Origin: Streptomyces uncialis
Lineage (GTDB): Bacteria; Actinomycetota; Actinomycetes; Streptomycetales; Streptomycetaceae
Length of the DNA: 64,000 nucleotides
Direction of reading: 5' to 3'
Assembly (NCBI RefSeq): GCF_036250755.1
Contig: NZ_CP109583.1
Span: 4,092,001 to 4,156,000, forward strand
Below are positions 57,401-64,000 of this stretch, one piece after another. The notes under the pieces are model-generated. The model was not told the DNA's origin, did not search any database, and saw nothing but the letters and a program-made list of their open reading frames with translations. The translations under genes were made by a program, and so were the position numbers. How positions within the stretch are numbered: the first letter of the stretch is position 1; every line of letters begins with the position of its first letter.

Positions 57401-58060
57401 ATGGGAACCGATCTCGATGAGCTGCTGAAGTCCCTGCGGGTGTGGGACCTCCCCGAGCTGCCCCGTTTCGATCCGCGTGACGCACCGGCCGACCCGCGCG
57501 AGCTGTTCACGTCCTGGTTCGGGGACGCGGTCGCCGCGGGACAGGTGGAACCGCACACCATGTCCCTGGCCACAGCGGACACGGACGGTCTGCCGGATGT
57601 CCGCATCGTCATGCTGCACGGGGTGGACGAACGGGGCTGGCTGTTCGCGTCCCACTCGACCAGCCGCAAGGGCCGCCAGCTCGCCGCGCTGCCGTACGCG
57701 GCACTCGCGTTCTACTGGCCTTCGCGGGCCAGGCAGGTACGGGTACGAGGTCCCGTTCGCACTCTGGACGCACAGGAAGCACGGGCCGATCTCGGCGCAC
57801 GGTCCACCGGGGCACTCGCCGCCGCGCTCGTCGGTCGGCAGAGCGAGCCCCTGACCGCGTACGAGGAGTTGGCACGCGCGTCCGCCACGGCCTGGGAACG
57901 TGCGGCGGCCGAGCCGGACGCAGCGGTGCCGAGTTGGGCGCTCTACGCGCTCGACCCGCGTGAGGTCGAGTTCTTCCAGGGCGATACCGAGCGGCGGCAC
58001 GTCAGGCTCCGCTATGCCCACGAAGGTGACGGGTGGACGCAGGAGTTGCTGTGGCCGTGA
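57401..58060 (+). CDS. Pyridoxamine 5'-phosphate oxidase-family FMN protein
   Basis: A 219-residue flavoprotein of the PNPOx group: EPHTMSLATADTDGLPDVRIVMLHGVDERGWLFASHSTSRKGRQLAALPYAALAFYWP, with the RIV...SRKG FMN-binding pattern, and the C-terminal PNPOx dimerisation part (VEFFQGDTERRHVRLRY). Classical PdxH ends with an Arg-Leu substrate motif; this C-terminus, QELLWP, differs, so the substrate may not be pyridoxamine phosphate. It is translated from a leaderless-type start and converges with the GNAT gene. Confidence 0.88.
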   Translation: MGTDLDELLKSLRVWDLPELPRFDPRDAPADPRELFTSWFGDAVAAGQVEPHTMSLATADTDGLPDVRIVMLHGVDERGWLFASHSTSRKGRQLAALPYAALAFYWPSRARQVRVRGPVRTLDAQEARADLGARSTGALAAALVGRQSEPLTAYEELARASATAWERAAAEPDAAVPSWALYALDPREVEFFQGDTERRHVRLRYAHEGDGWTQELLWP

Positions 58061-58123
58061 GCGGCGGGACGGCGGGACCGTAGGGCAGCGGTCCGGCAAG
58101 GGGACGGTCCGGTCCGCCGAGGG

Positions 58124-58741
58124 CTACACGGGGGCCTCGTCCGTGGTGAGGCGGCCATGCAGGTGGACGTCCCGGAACGCGTCGTGCCGTCCCTCCGCGA
58201 ACATCGCGTCCCGCAAGGTCCCCTCGTACCGGAAGCCGACCGCTTCGGCGATGCGGCAGGACACGTCGTGTCCCAACGCGTGTCCTAGTTCGAGCCGGTG
58301 CAGGCCGCGATACCGGAACGCCCAGTCGGTGGCCAGGGCGAGGGCCCGTCGCGCGACACCCCGGCCACGGGCTTCCGGCAGGGTCCAGTAGCCGACGAGC
58401 GCGACGCTCATCGTGTCGTTGATGTTGTTGATGCCGACGTGCCCCAGGATCGCGCCGGTCTCCTCGTCCGTGACGCAGAAGGCCGCTTCCGTGCCCCGCG
58501 ACACGTTCTTCGAACGCGCACGCAGCGAGACGCGGGCGTCGGCCAGATCCTTGACGAGGATCGACGGGGTGTTCCACCGCAGGAACTCCGGATCGGAGAG
58601 CCCGCGCAGATAAGCGTCCAGGTCCGCCTCGGCGTCCGGACGCCAAGGGCGCAGCACCAGGCCCCGGCCTCGTAGGTCGGGGAGGGGGACCGTCTCCGAG
58701 CCTGCCGGAATCGCGTCACTCTTGTCACTCGTGTCACTCAT
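58124..58741 (-). CDS. GNAT N-acetyltransferase (RimJ-like)
   Basis: A protein of about 205 residues that should transfer an acetyl group from acetyl-CoA to a protein N-terminus, amine or antibiotic. GNAT motifs: LVLRPWRPDAEADLDAYL, the central VGYWTLPEARGRGVARRALALATDWAF pyrophosphate-binding loop (ARGRGVA), and the C-terminal LELGHALGHDVSCRIAEAVGFRYEG typical of the RimJ/RimL type. The start is uncertain between ATG 58741 and ATG 58756; neither has a clear ribosome binding site. Substrate unknown. Confidence 0.88.
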   Translation of the reverse strand: MSDTSDKSDAIPAGSETVPLPDLRGRGLVLRPWRPDAEADLDAYLRGLSDPEFLRWNTPSILVKDLADARVSLRARSKNVSRGTEAAFCVTDEETGAILGHVGINNINDTMSVALVGYWTLPEARGRGVARRALALATDWAFRYRGLHRLELGHALGHDVSCRIAEAVGFRYEGTLRDAMFAEGRHDAFRDVHLHGRLTTDEAPV

Positions 58742-58988
58742 GCGTTCATTGAACATCTATCAGGTGATCACAGCGAAGGAATTTTCGGTCGGCGGGCCGC
58801 AGCCACCGCGCGGCCAGCGAGACGCGTGCCGGATAGCGACGTGACCGGATACCGACGTGCCCGGACACCGACCGGAACCGGTCGCCTTCGGGGGGCGCTT
58901 CCTCCCGGACCGACACCTTCGCGGAAGTCCGTGATCAATTCGCAACGCATTCCGGTCTTGACCGAGACCAATCAACTCAGGACGTGAT

Positions 58989-58994
58989 TACGCT
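58989..58994 (+). promoter_or_regulatory. -10 element of a probably leaderless monooxygenase transcript
   Basis: TACGCT stands seven bases before ATG 59002. This decides for ATG 59002 over the in-frame GTG at 58984. Confidence 0.45.
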
Positions 58995-59001
58995 CGCGCT
59001 C

Positions 59002-60180
59002 ATGGCCCACTCCGCAGACCACGACAAAGCCGCCCTGCTCCGCACGTCGGACCGCCCGGTCTACGTCATCGGCGGAGGTCCCGGCGGGCTCGCGACGGCC
59101 CACGCGCTGCGGTCGCGAGGGGTGCGCGCGGTCGTCCTGGAGAGGTCGGACGGGGTCGGCTCCTCATGGCGCGGCCACTACGACCGGCTGCGGCTGCACA
59201 CCACGCGCAGGCTGTCCTCATTGCCGGGCCTGTCGATCCCCCGGTCGTTCGGCCGCTGGGTGGCCCGCGACAACGTCGTGCGGTACCTGGAGAAGTACGC
59301 CGAGCACCATGAGCTGGAGATCATCACCGGTGTGGAGGTCAATCGCGTCGACCGGGCGCCCGACGGGGACGGCTGGCTGCTCAAGGCCTCCGGTGGCCGC
59401 GAGCTGTCCGCTTCGGCGGTGGTCGTCGCCACCGGCTACAACCACACACCGCACCGGCCGGACTGGCCCGGGCACGACACCTACAAGCGGACACTGCTGC
59501 ACGCGTCCGCGTACCGCGAGCCCGGACCGTACCGGGACAAGGATGTCCTGGTGGTCGGCGCGGGCAACACAGGTGCCGAGATCGCCGTCGACCTGGTCCA
59601 AGGGGGCGCGGCACGGGTGCGGCTCGCCGTACGCACCGTCCCGCACATCGTGCGCCGCTCCACCGTGGGATGGCCCGCCCAGGCCGGGGCCATCCTGTGC
59701 CGCAGGCTTCCCGTGGTCCTGGTGGACCAGTTGGCCCGGGTGATGGCCAAGGTCAGCGTGCCGGACCTGACCGCGCGGGGGCTGCCCCGGCCACGGACCG
59801 GCCTGTACTCGCGGGTGCGGCAGGGGGCGCTTCCGGTGCAGGACGTCGGCTTCGTCGAAGCAGTCCGCGCCGGACGCGTCGAAGTGGTGGCGGCTGTCGA
59901 GTCACTGGACGGTGACCAGGTCGTCCTCGCGGACGGCACCCGCGTCGACCCCGACGCCGTGATCACCGCGACCGGGTACGAACGGGCTCTCGGCGGCCTC
60001 GTCGGCCACCTCGGAGTGCTCCGGGCCGACGGACGACCGCTCCCGCACGGACGCCGTTGCGCGAAGGACGCGCCCGGCCTCTACTTCACCGGATTCACCA
60101 ATCCGATCAGCGGGATGCTGCGGGAGCTGGCGAAGGACGCCGACCGGATAGGCAAGGCGGTCGCACGAGCCTCGCGCTGA
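59002..60180 (+). CDS. FAD-dependent flavoprotein monooxygenase (YUC/FMO-like)
   Basis: A 392-residue enzyme. The FAD dinucleotide motif VYVIGGGPGGLATAHAL is near the start, the NADPH motif VLVVGAGNTGAEIAVDL lies near 180, and an ATGY motif occurs twice (VVATGYNHTP, ITATGYERAL), as in class B flavin monooxygenases that hydroxylate or oxygenate small molecules. The ending LYFTGFTNPISGMLRELAKDADRIG is typical of the actinobacterial YUC-like group. It is divergent from the GNAT gene. Substrate unknown. Confidence 0.9.
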   Translation: MAHSADHDKAALLRTSDRPVYVIGGGPGGLATAHALRSRGVRAVVLERSDGVGSSWRGHYDRLRLHTTRRLSSLPGLSIPRSFGRWVARDNVVRYLEKYAEHHELEIITGVEVNRVDRAPDGDGWLLKASGGRELSASAVVVATGYNHTPHRPDWPGHDTYKRTLLHASAYREPGPYRDKDVLVVGAGNTGAEIAVDLVQGGAARVRLAVRTVPHIVRRSTVGWPAQAGAILCRRLPVVLVDQLARVMAKVSVPDLTARGLPRPRTGLYSRVRQGALPVQDVGFVEAVRAGRVEVVAAVESLDGDQVVLADGTRVDPDAVITATGYERALGGLVGHLGVLRADGRPLPHGRRCAKDAPGLYFTGFTNPISGMLRELAKDADRIGKAVARASR

Positions 60181-60328
60181 TTCGGGCACCGCGGTTGAGT
60201 CCGCCGTCCCGCACTCCCGCGCAAGCCCCCACCACCGCGCCGCCCGCCCCACGCACCGCCCGCCCCCGCTCCGCCCCATCCCGCCCAACAGGGGGAACCG
60301 GGTCGCGGCCCCGAACCGGGAAATCCAT

Positions 60329-60357
60329 TTGAGCCCGTGCTCGATGGCGCCTAACGT
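60329..60357 (+). promoter_or_regulatory. Promoter of the erm leader transcript
   Basis: TTGAGC (60329-60334), a 17-base spacer and TAACGT (60352-60357) form the best consensus-like promoter in the window. The leader-peptide ATG follows eight bases after the -10, so the mRNA is leaderless or nearly so. The remainder of 60181-60328 holds no gene. Confidence 0.75.
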
Positions 60358-60365
60358 CCTGGACC

Positions 60366-60422
60366 ATGTGTGGAATCTCAGGTGTCGCAAGCATGGCAGC
60401 AACCCGATTCCGTCGCTTCTAG
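60366..60422 (+). CDS. erm leader peptide (macrolide-arrest type)
   Basis: An 18-codon open frame starting MCGISGVAS and ending TRFRRF. It sits between a near-consensus promoter and the erm gene, with an unusually AT-rich codon choice for this genome (GGA, TCA, GCA, CGA). Arg14-Phe15-Arg16 is the +x+ motif at which macrolides stall ribosomes in ErmDL-type leader peptides. Stalling would occur two or three codons before the stop and cover the left arm of the pairing described next. I infer that it controls erm by translational attenuation. Confidence 0.72.
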   Translation: MCGISGVASMAATRFRRF

Positions 60423-60532
60423 CGGCGGCGTCCCCACTCCTCGTCGGTCCTCGCCGACCACGGCCGGCCCCATGGGCCTGTGCCGGTCCGCGCTGATCCC
60501 GTAGACGAGACGTACCGCCGTTTCCGAGCGAC
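60412..60532 (+). promoter_or_regulatory. Putative attenuator pairing between leader-peptide end and erm 5' region
   Basis: GTCGCT (60412-60417, inside the last leader codons) can pair with AGCGAC (60527-60532), and CGGCGG (60423-60428) with CCGCCG (60515-60520), leaving a small internal loop. A ribosome stalled at the Arg-Phe-Arg motif would keep this stem open. The erm ribosome binding site (GCGGAG, about 60576-60581) lies further downstream; the alternative fold that would mask it cannot be fixed by eye. Confidence 0.5.
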
Positions 60533-60586
60533 CCCGCCGGACGGCCCTTCGTGCTGCCCGGCTCACCTCGAAGCCGCGGAGTTCCC

Positions 60587-61630
60587 GTGCCCAGGCACCA
60601 TCAGCCCTCCTCCCCCGACCGCCGCACCCCGTCCCATGACCGGGCCCGCACCCAGCCCAGGCCCACGCCGTCCGGGTCCGGGTCCTCGTCCTTGTCCGCA
60701 TCCGCGTCCAGGTCGCGTTCCGCGCCCCGGACCGAACGCCGGGCCGAAGCCGACCCTCGCCGTACCGCCGGCCGCGGTGCGGGCACCTCCAGCGCCCCCA
60801 CCGATCCACGTACGGCGAACGCCCCCGAACCACCCACCGCTCCCGGCTCTCCCCTCGCCCCTGTCTCACCGGGCGGACGGCACGAGTTGGGCCAGAACTT
60901 CCTCGTGGACCGGGCCACGATCCGCGCCTTCGTGGACCTCGTCGCCCGCACCGACGGGCCCATCATCGAGATCGGTACGGGTGACGGCGCGCTGACGCTT
61001 CCGCTCCAGTCCCTCGGCCGGCCTCTGACCGGAGTCGAGATCGACCCCCGCCGGGTGGAACGGCTACGGCGGCGCACGAACCCGTCCACCACCCTGGTGC
61101 ACGCCGACTTCCTCCGCTTCCGCGCACCGGCCACCCCGCATGTGCTCGTCGGCAACCTCCCTTTCCACGAGACGACCCCGATGCTGCGCCGCGTACTGAC
61201 CTCGTCCGGCTGGACCGACGCTGTCCTATTGGTGCAGTGGGAGGTCGCGCGGCGACGGGCCGGTGTCGGCGGGGCGACGATGATGACCGCGCAGTGGTGG
61301 CCCTGGTACGCGTTCCGGCTCGCCCGCAGGGTTCCCGCCGCCGCGTTCCGTCCTCGTCCGAACGTCGACGGGGGACTCCTGACGGCCACCCGCCGGGCCA
61401 GGCCCCTCGTCGCTGCGTCCGACCGCGCGGGGTACCAGGAGTTCGTACGACGGGTGTTCACCGGCAAGGGCCGCGGCCTCGAACAGATCGCCACGGCCGC
61501 GAGCCCCTCGCTGTCCCGGCGCGCGGTACGGGCATGGGCCGCTCGACACCGCGTCGCGACGGGCGCGTTGCCGAAGGACCTCGACGAACAACAGTGGGCG
61601 GCGCTCTACCGCATGACATCGCGCGAATGA
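60587..61630 (+). CDS. Erm-family 23S rRNA adenine-N6-methyltransferase
   Basis: A 347-residue enzyme that should methylate the macrolide-binding adenine (A2058 in E. coli numbering) and give macrolide-lincosamide-streptogramin resistance. The SAM-methyltransferase motifs are clear: ELGQNFLVDR near 100, IEIGTGDGALT (motif I), VEIDP (motif II), HADFL, and the catalytic NLPFHETTPML. The wording resembles Streptomyces Erm types of the TlrD/ErmN group rather than KsgA. GTG 60587 has GCGGAG upstream. The first 100 residues are Arg/Pro/Ser-rich and disordered, longer than usual for Erm. An inducible leader region precedes it. Confidence 0.88.
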   Translation: MPRHHQPSSPDRRTPSHDRARTQPRPTPSGSGSSSLSASASRSRSAPRTERRAEADPRRTAGRGAGTSSAPTDPRTANAPEPPTAPGSPLAPVSPGGRHELGQNFLVDRATIRAFVDLVARTDGPIIEIGTGDGALTLPLQSLGRPLTGVEIDPRRVERLRRRTNPSTTLVHADFLRFRAPATPHVLVGNLPFHETTPMLRRVLTSSGWTDAVLLVQWEVARRRAGVGGATMMTAQWWPWYAFRLARRVPAAAFRPRPNVDGGLLTATRRARPLVAASDRAGYQEFVRRVFTGKGRGLEQIATAASPSLSRRAVRAWAARHRVATGALPKDLDEQQWAALYRMTSRE

Positions 61631-61833
61631 CACGCCCGCTCCGCATCGCGCCCGCTCCGCCCGCACCCCCTTCGGCGCCGGGAAACCTTCGGGCAGGGCA
61701 TCCAACCAGGTCAAATCGCGCATCCGAACTCACGTACGCCGTACGCCCGTTAGCCTGTCCGACGACCCCGCGGTCCGTCCCTCCGGACCACTGAAGAGCG
61801 CCATTCACCATCCCAGCGAACGAAGGCACTCCA

Positions 61834-63408
61834 ATGCTCCTGAGACGAAGAGCGACCTCCAAGATCGCCTTGGGCGTCGCCGCGGTACTCGCCCCCACAC
61901 TTCTCAGCACCACGGCAGCGGCCACCCCCACGGCCGACCCCGGCTCGTCGGTGAACGTAGCGGCCACCGCGTCGGCCGCCATGTCCTCATTGACCTGGCG
62001 GGGCTGCGACGCCGACGTCCCCGCGACCGTCGAGTGCACGACCCTCGACGTGCCTCTCGACCACCGCAAGCCGAGCGGCAAGAAGCTCGAACTGTCGCTG
62101 TCACGGATCAAGGCCGCCGACCCGGCCAAGCGCCGCGGTGTCCTGCTCTTCAACCCGGGTGGCCCCAGCGGCTCCGGGCTCTTCTACCCCCTCGCGCTGA
62201 GCGGCCTTCTGCCGCAGTCCGTGAAGGACCGGTACGACCTGATCGGCTTCGACCCGCGCGGAGTCGGCGCCAGCAGTCCTCTCGCCTGCGGGACGACCAC
62301 CGCCGACGAGCGGCTGACGTACCGGCCGTACAAGGACGCGACGTTCGCCAAGGATGTCGCCTGGGCGCGCGACATCGCGCAAGGGTGCCGGAACCTCAAC
62401 AAGGACACGCTCCCGCACATCAGCACCCGCAACACGGCACGCGACATGGACATCATCCGCGCGGCCCTCGGTGAGCGGAAGATCTCGTACTTCGGGCTGT
62501 CGTACGGGACCTATCTCGGGTCTGTGTACACCCAGTTGTTCCCGCAGCGGGCCGACCGGTTCGTCCTGGACAGCGCGGTCGACCCCAAGCGGGTCTGGCG
62601 CAGCATGTCGCAGTCGTGGGCGGTGCAGGCGGAGACCGCGTTCGACCGCTGGACGGCGTGGACCGCCCGCGATTCGGCGCGGTACGGATTCGGTGACACA
62701 CCCGCCGAGGTCGAGAAGCTGTTCTGGGACATCGTCGCGCGCGCCGACCGGGAGCCGCTCGACCTCGGCGGGACCGTGTTCGACGGTGCCGAGGTCCGCG
62801 AGTACATACGCTGGCAGATCACCCACCCGTCGGTCGCCGCCGACACCTTGGGGCTGCTCCGGGACGCCGCGGCGGGCAAGCCCGTCCCGACCTTCCCGAC
62901 CTTCGTGCCGACCGACAACGAGCTGGCGAGCTATCTCGCGATCATGTGCGGTGACGCCCGCTGGCCCACCGACCCGGCCGTCTATCAGGCCGACTCCCGG
63001 CGCGACAGTGTCCGCTATCCCCTGTACGGCGACTCCGTCTCGAACGTCTTCCCGTGCGCCTTCTGGGACCGCCCGCTCGAAGCGGCCACCAAGGTCGACA
63101 ACAAGGTCCCCGCGCTCATCGTCCAGAACGAATGGGACTCGCAGACCCCTCTGGTCGCCGCGCAGGGCCTGCGCCGGGCGTTGAAGGGCTCCCGGCTCGT
63201 CACCGTGGACGAGGGGCAGGGCCACGGCGTGTACTCGCTCGGGATCAGCACCTGCGCCGACGAGCACACCACGACGTATCTGATCACCGGACGGCTTCCC
63301 GCCCGGGACGTCACCTGCGCGGCCGACCCGCAAGCCGCGGCCGACTCCCGGTCCGCCTCGCCGAACCCCGCCCCGGTACCGGCCCGCCTCCCCTTCTCCG
63401 GCCGCTGA
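61834..63408 (+). CDS. Secreted S33-family alpha/beta-hydrolase (tripeptidyl aminopeptidase type), copy 2
   Basis: A 524-residue exported peptidase. A signal peptide (RRRATSKIALGVAAVLAPTLL) is followed by NPGGPSGSG, nucleophile GLSYGT with Ser223, acid in VQNEWDSQTP and base in EGQGHGVYSLG; a TAP-like C-terminal domain ends at about 490, before a Pro/Ala/Ser tail. GAAGG lies upstream of ATG 61834. The mature N-terminus contains an Ala/Thr/Ser stretch encoded by the GTCGGCCGCCATGTCCTCAT word family seen in the repeats elsewhere. It should cut tripeptides from secreted proteins like the paralogue at 55.6 kb. Confidence 0.92.
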   Translation: MLLRRRATSKIALGVAAVLAPTLLSTTAAATPTADPGSSVNVAATASAAMSSLTWRGCDADVPATVECTTLDVPLDHRKPSGKKLELSLSRIKAADPAKRRGVLLFNPGGPSGSGLFYPLALSGLLPQSVKDRYDLIGFDPRGVGASSPLACGTTTADERLTYRPYKDATFAKDVAWARDIAQGCRNLNKDTLPHISTRNTARDMDIIRAALGERKISYFGLSYGTYLGSVYTQLFPQRADRFVLDSAVDPKRVWRSMSQSWAVQAETAFDRWTAWTARDSARYGFGDTPAEVEKLFWDIVARADREPLDLGGTVFDGAEVREYIRWQITHPSVAADTLGLLRDAAAGKPVPTFPTFVPTDNELASYLAIMCGDARWPTDPAVYQADSRRDSVRYPLYGDSVSNVFPCAFWDRPLEAATKVDNKVPALIVQNEWDSQTPLVAAQGLRRALKGSRLVTVDEGQGHGVYSLGISTCADEHTTTYLITGRLPARDVTCAADPQAAADSRSASPNPAPVPARLPFSGR

Positions 63409-63534
63409 CCCCGGCACACGGATGACCCGGACCACGCGGACCGCCTGAGAGCACCCGGACCGTCCAGAATCACTCGGATCGCCCAAGGGCACCCGGACCC
63501 GTCCAGGGGCACCCGGACAGTCCAGACGCACACA

Positions 63535-63565
63535 GCGCCCTCCCGCCGGCCAGGCGGGAGGGCGC
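63535..63565. terminator. Perfect 13-bp bidirectional terminator hairpin
   Basis: GCGCCCTCCCGCC (63535-63547) and GGCGGGAGGGCGC (63553-63565) pair perfectly around GGCCA, between convergent genes and seven bases beyond the dapF-like stop codon. The preceding 63433-63530 holds three imperfect CACCCGGACnnnTCCAG repeats. Confidence 0.85.
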
Positions 63566-63571
63566 CCGCTC

Positions 63572-64000
63572 TCAGAACGCGGACGCGGCGGGCTCCAGCG
63601 TCGTCTCGACACCCGCTTCCTTCAGCGCCACGAGGTTCTCGCCGTTGAACGCGGCGAAGGCGTGGATCTCGTCCGTGAACACAGTGCTCTCGTAGCGGAC
63701 GGGCCCCTCGCCGAGCAGCGCCGACGGGTCGAGCTCGGTCGCGTACACGTTCGTCGCGTTGCCCTCCAGGACCGGCTGCCACCGGTCGCCCTCGACCTGC
63801 ATCCAGCTCCGGGCGACCCCGCCCGGGTTGCGGACGACGACGGGCGTGCCCGGCTCGACCCGTCCCAGGCGGGACAGCACCGCGCGGGAAGCGGCGACAC
63901 CCGAACCGCAGGACGGGGTGAGGCCCGCGCCGCGCTCGAACGTCCGCACGAACACCTCCGTCGCGGCCAGGGGGCGTACGAAGGACACGTTCGCGCCGAT
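63572..64000 (-). CDS. Diaminopimelate epimerase-like protein, C-terminal part (truncated by window edge)
   Basis: The frame is open to the right edge, so the N-terminal half lies outside the window; about 142 residues are visible. The C-terminal active-site motif FERGAGLTPSCGSGVAAS contains the catalytic Cys of DapF (usually ERG-x-G-x-T-x-x-CGTG), preceded by the typical GANVSFV strand. DapF interconverts LL- and meso-diaminopimelate for lysine and peptidoglycan. CGSG in place of CGTG and the rather divergent C-terminus leave room for a related epimerase. The left neighbour converges on it. Confidence 0.82.
   Translation of the reverse strand: MGANVSFVRPLAATEVFVRTFERGAGLTPSCGSGVAASRAVLSRLGRVEPGTPVVVRNPGGVARSWMQVEGDRWQPVLEGNATNVYATELDPSALLGEGPVRYESTVFTDEIHAFAAFNGENLVALKEAGVETTLEPAASAF

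Noticed and set aside
60366..60422. Remnant of an asparagine synthetase or glutamine amidotransferase (starts MCGISG)
   Set aside because: Only the first six residues fit and the frame stops after 18 codons; promoter, position and Arg-Phe-Arg motif fit an erm leader peptide better.

Overview
The base composition (very GC-rich, with strong third-position G/C), the gene families and the gene order point to a Streptomyces chromosome. The best anchor is the afsR (40.8-44.2 kb), afsS (44.8 kb), afsK (49.7-52.2 kb) neighbourhood, the classic serine/threonine-kinase control locus for secondary metabolism known from S. coelicolor. fbiC (F420 biosynthesis) lies on its left and a TetR gene plus exported S33 hydrolases on its right.

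Layout. 0-1.3 kb: the end of what looks like an integrated element, holding a truncated TPR protein that stops next to a 3' fragment of a tRNA-Arg(CCT) gene (an att-like junction). 1.3-8.4 kb: a small membrane protein, an S9 prolyl-oligopeptidase-like peptidase, a DHA2 drug exporter with a divergent TetR regulator and three dyad operators, and a glutathione peroxidase. 8.5-14.9 kb: a large membrane protein, a D-Ala-D-Ala carboxypeptidase with an enormous disordered N-terminus, and a GPP34 protein. 15.6-17.2 kb: an XRE/DUF5753 regulator and a DUF397 protein. 17.4-24.6 kb: an ADP-ribosylglycohydrolase-like protein, two tandem receptor Ser/Thr kinases with solute-binding ectodomains, and a lipoprotein. 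24.9-27.6 kb: fbiC. 27.9-31.0 kb: a two-gene NLR-like (NB-ARC/TPR) system whose proteins share an amyloid-signalling-like motif. 31.7-40.2 kb: a PHP hydrolase, a small secreted protein, a large secreted alpha/beta hydrolase, a zinc-ribbon protein and a permease. 40.8-52.2 kb: the afs locus, with a secreted AfsS-like peptide, a MarR operon and a 29-bp palindromic repeat array. 52.7-64 kb: VOC, TetR, F420-dependent-type reductase, two S33 peptidases, PNPOx, GNAT, flavoprotein monooxygenase, an erm gene with a leader peptide, and the end of a dapF-like gene.

How the parts relate. AfsK phosphorylates AfsR, which activates afsS. Here afsK carries a one-base frameshift in its linker, while afsR, afsS and a PHO-box/AfsR-like operator look intact. 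The erm gene appears inducible: a near-consensus promoter drives a leaderless 18-codon peptide with an Arg-Phe-Arg macrolide-arrest motif, whose 3' end can pair with downstream mRNA.

A recurrent oddity is the amount of short tandem or imperfect repeats (6, 7, 9, 11, 15, 17, 22, 29 and 35 bp). They fill intergenic gaps and also appear as low-complexity insertions inside conserved proteins. Several genes have a -10 hexamer six or seven bases before the start codon, as expected of leaderless mRNAs. All calls rest on reading the sequence; no database search was run.
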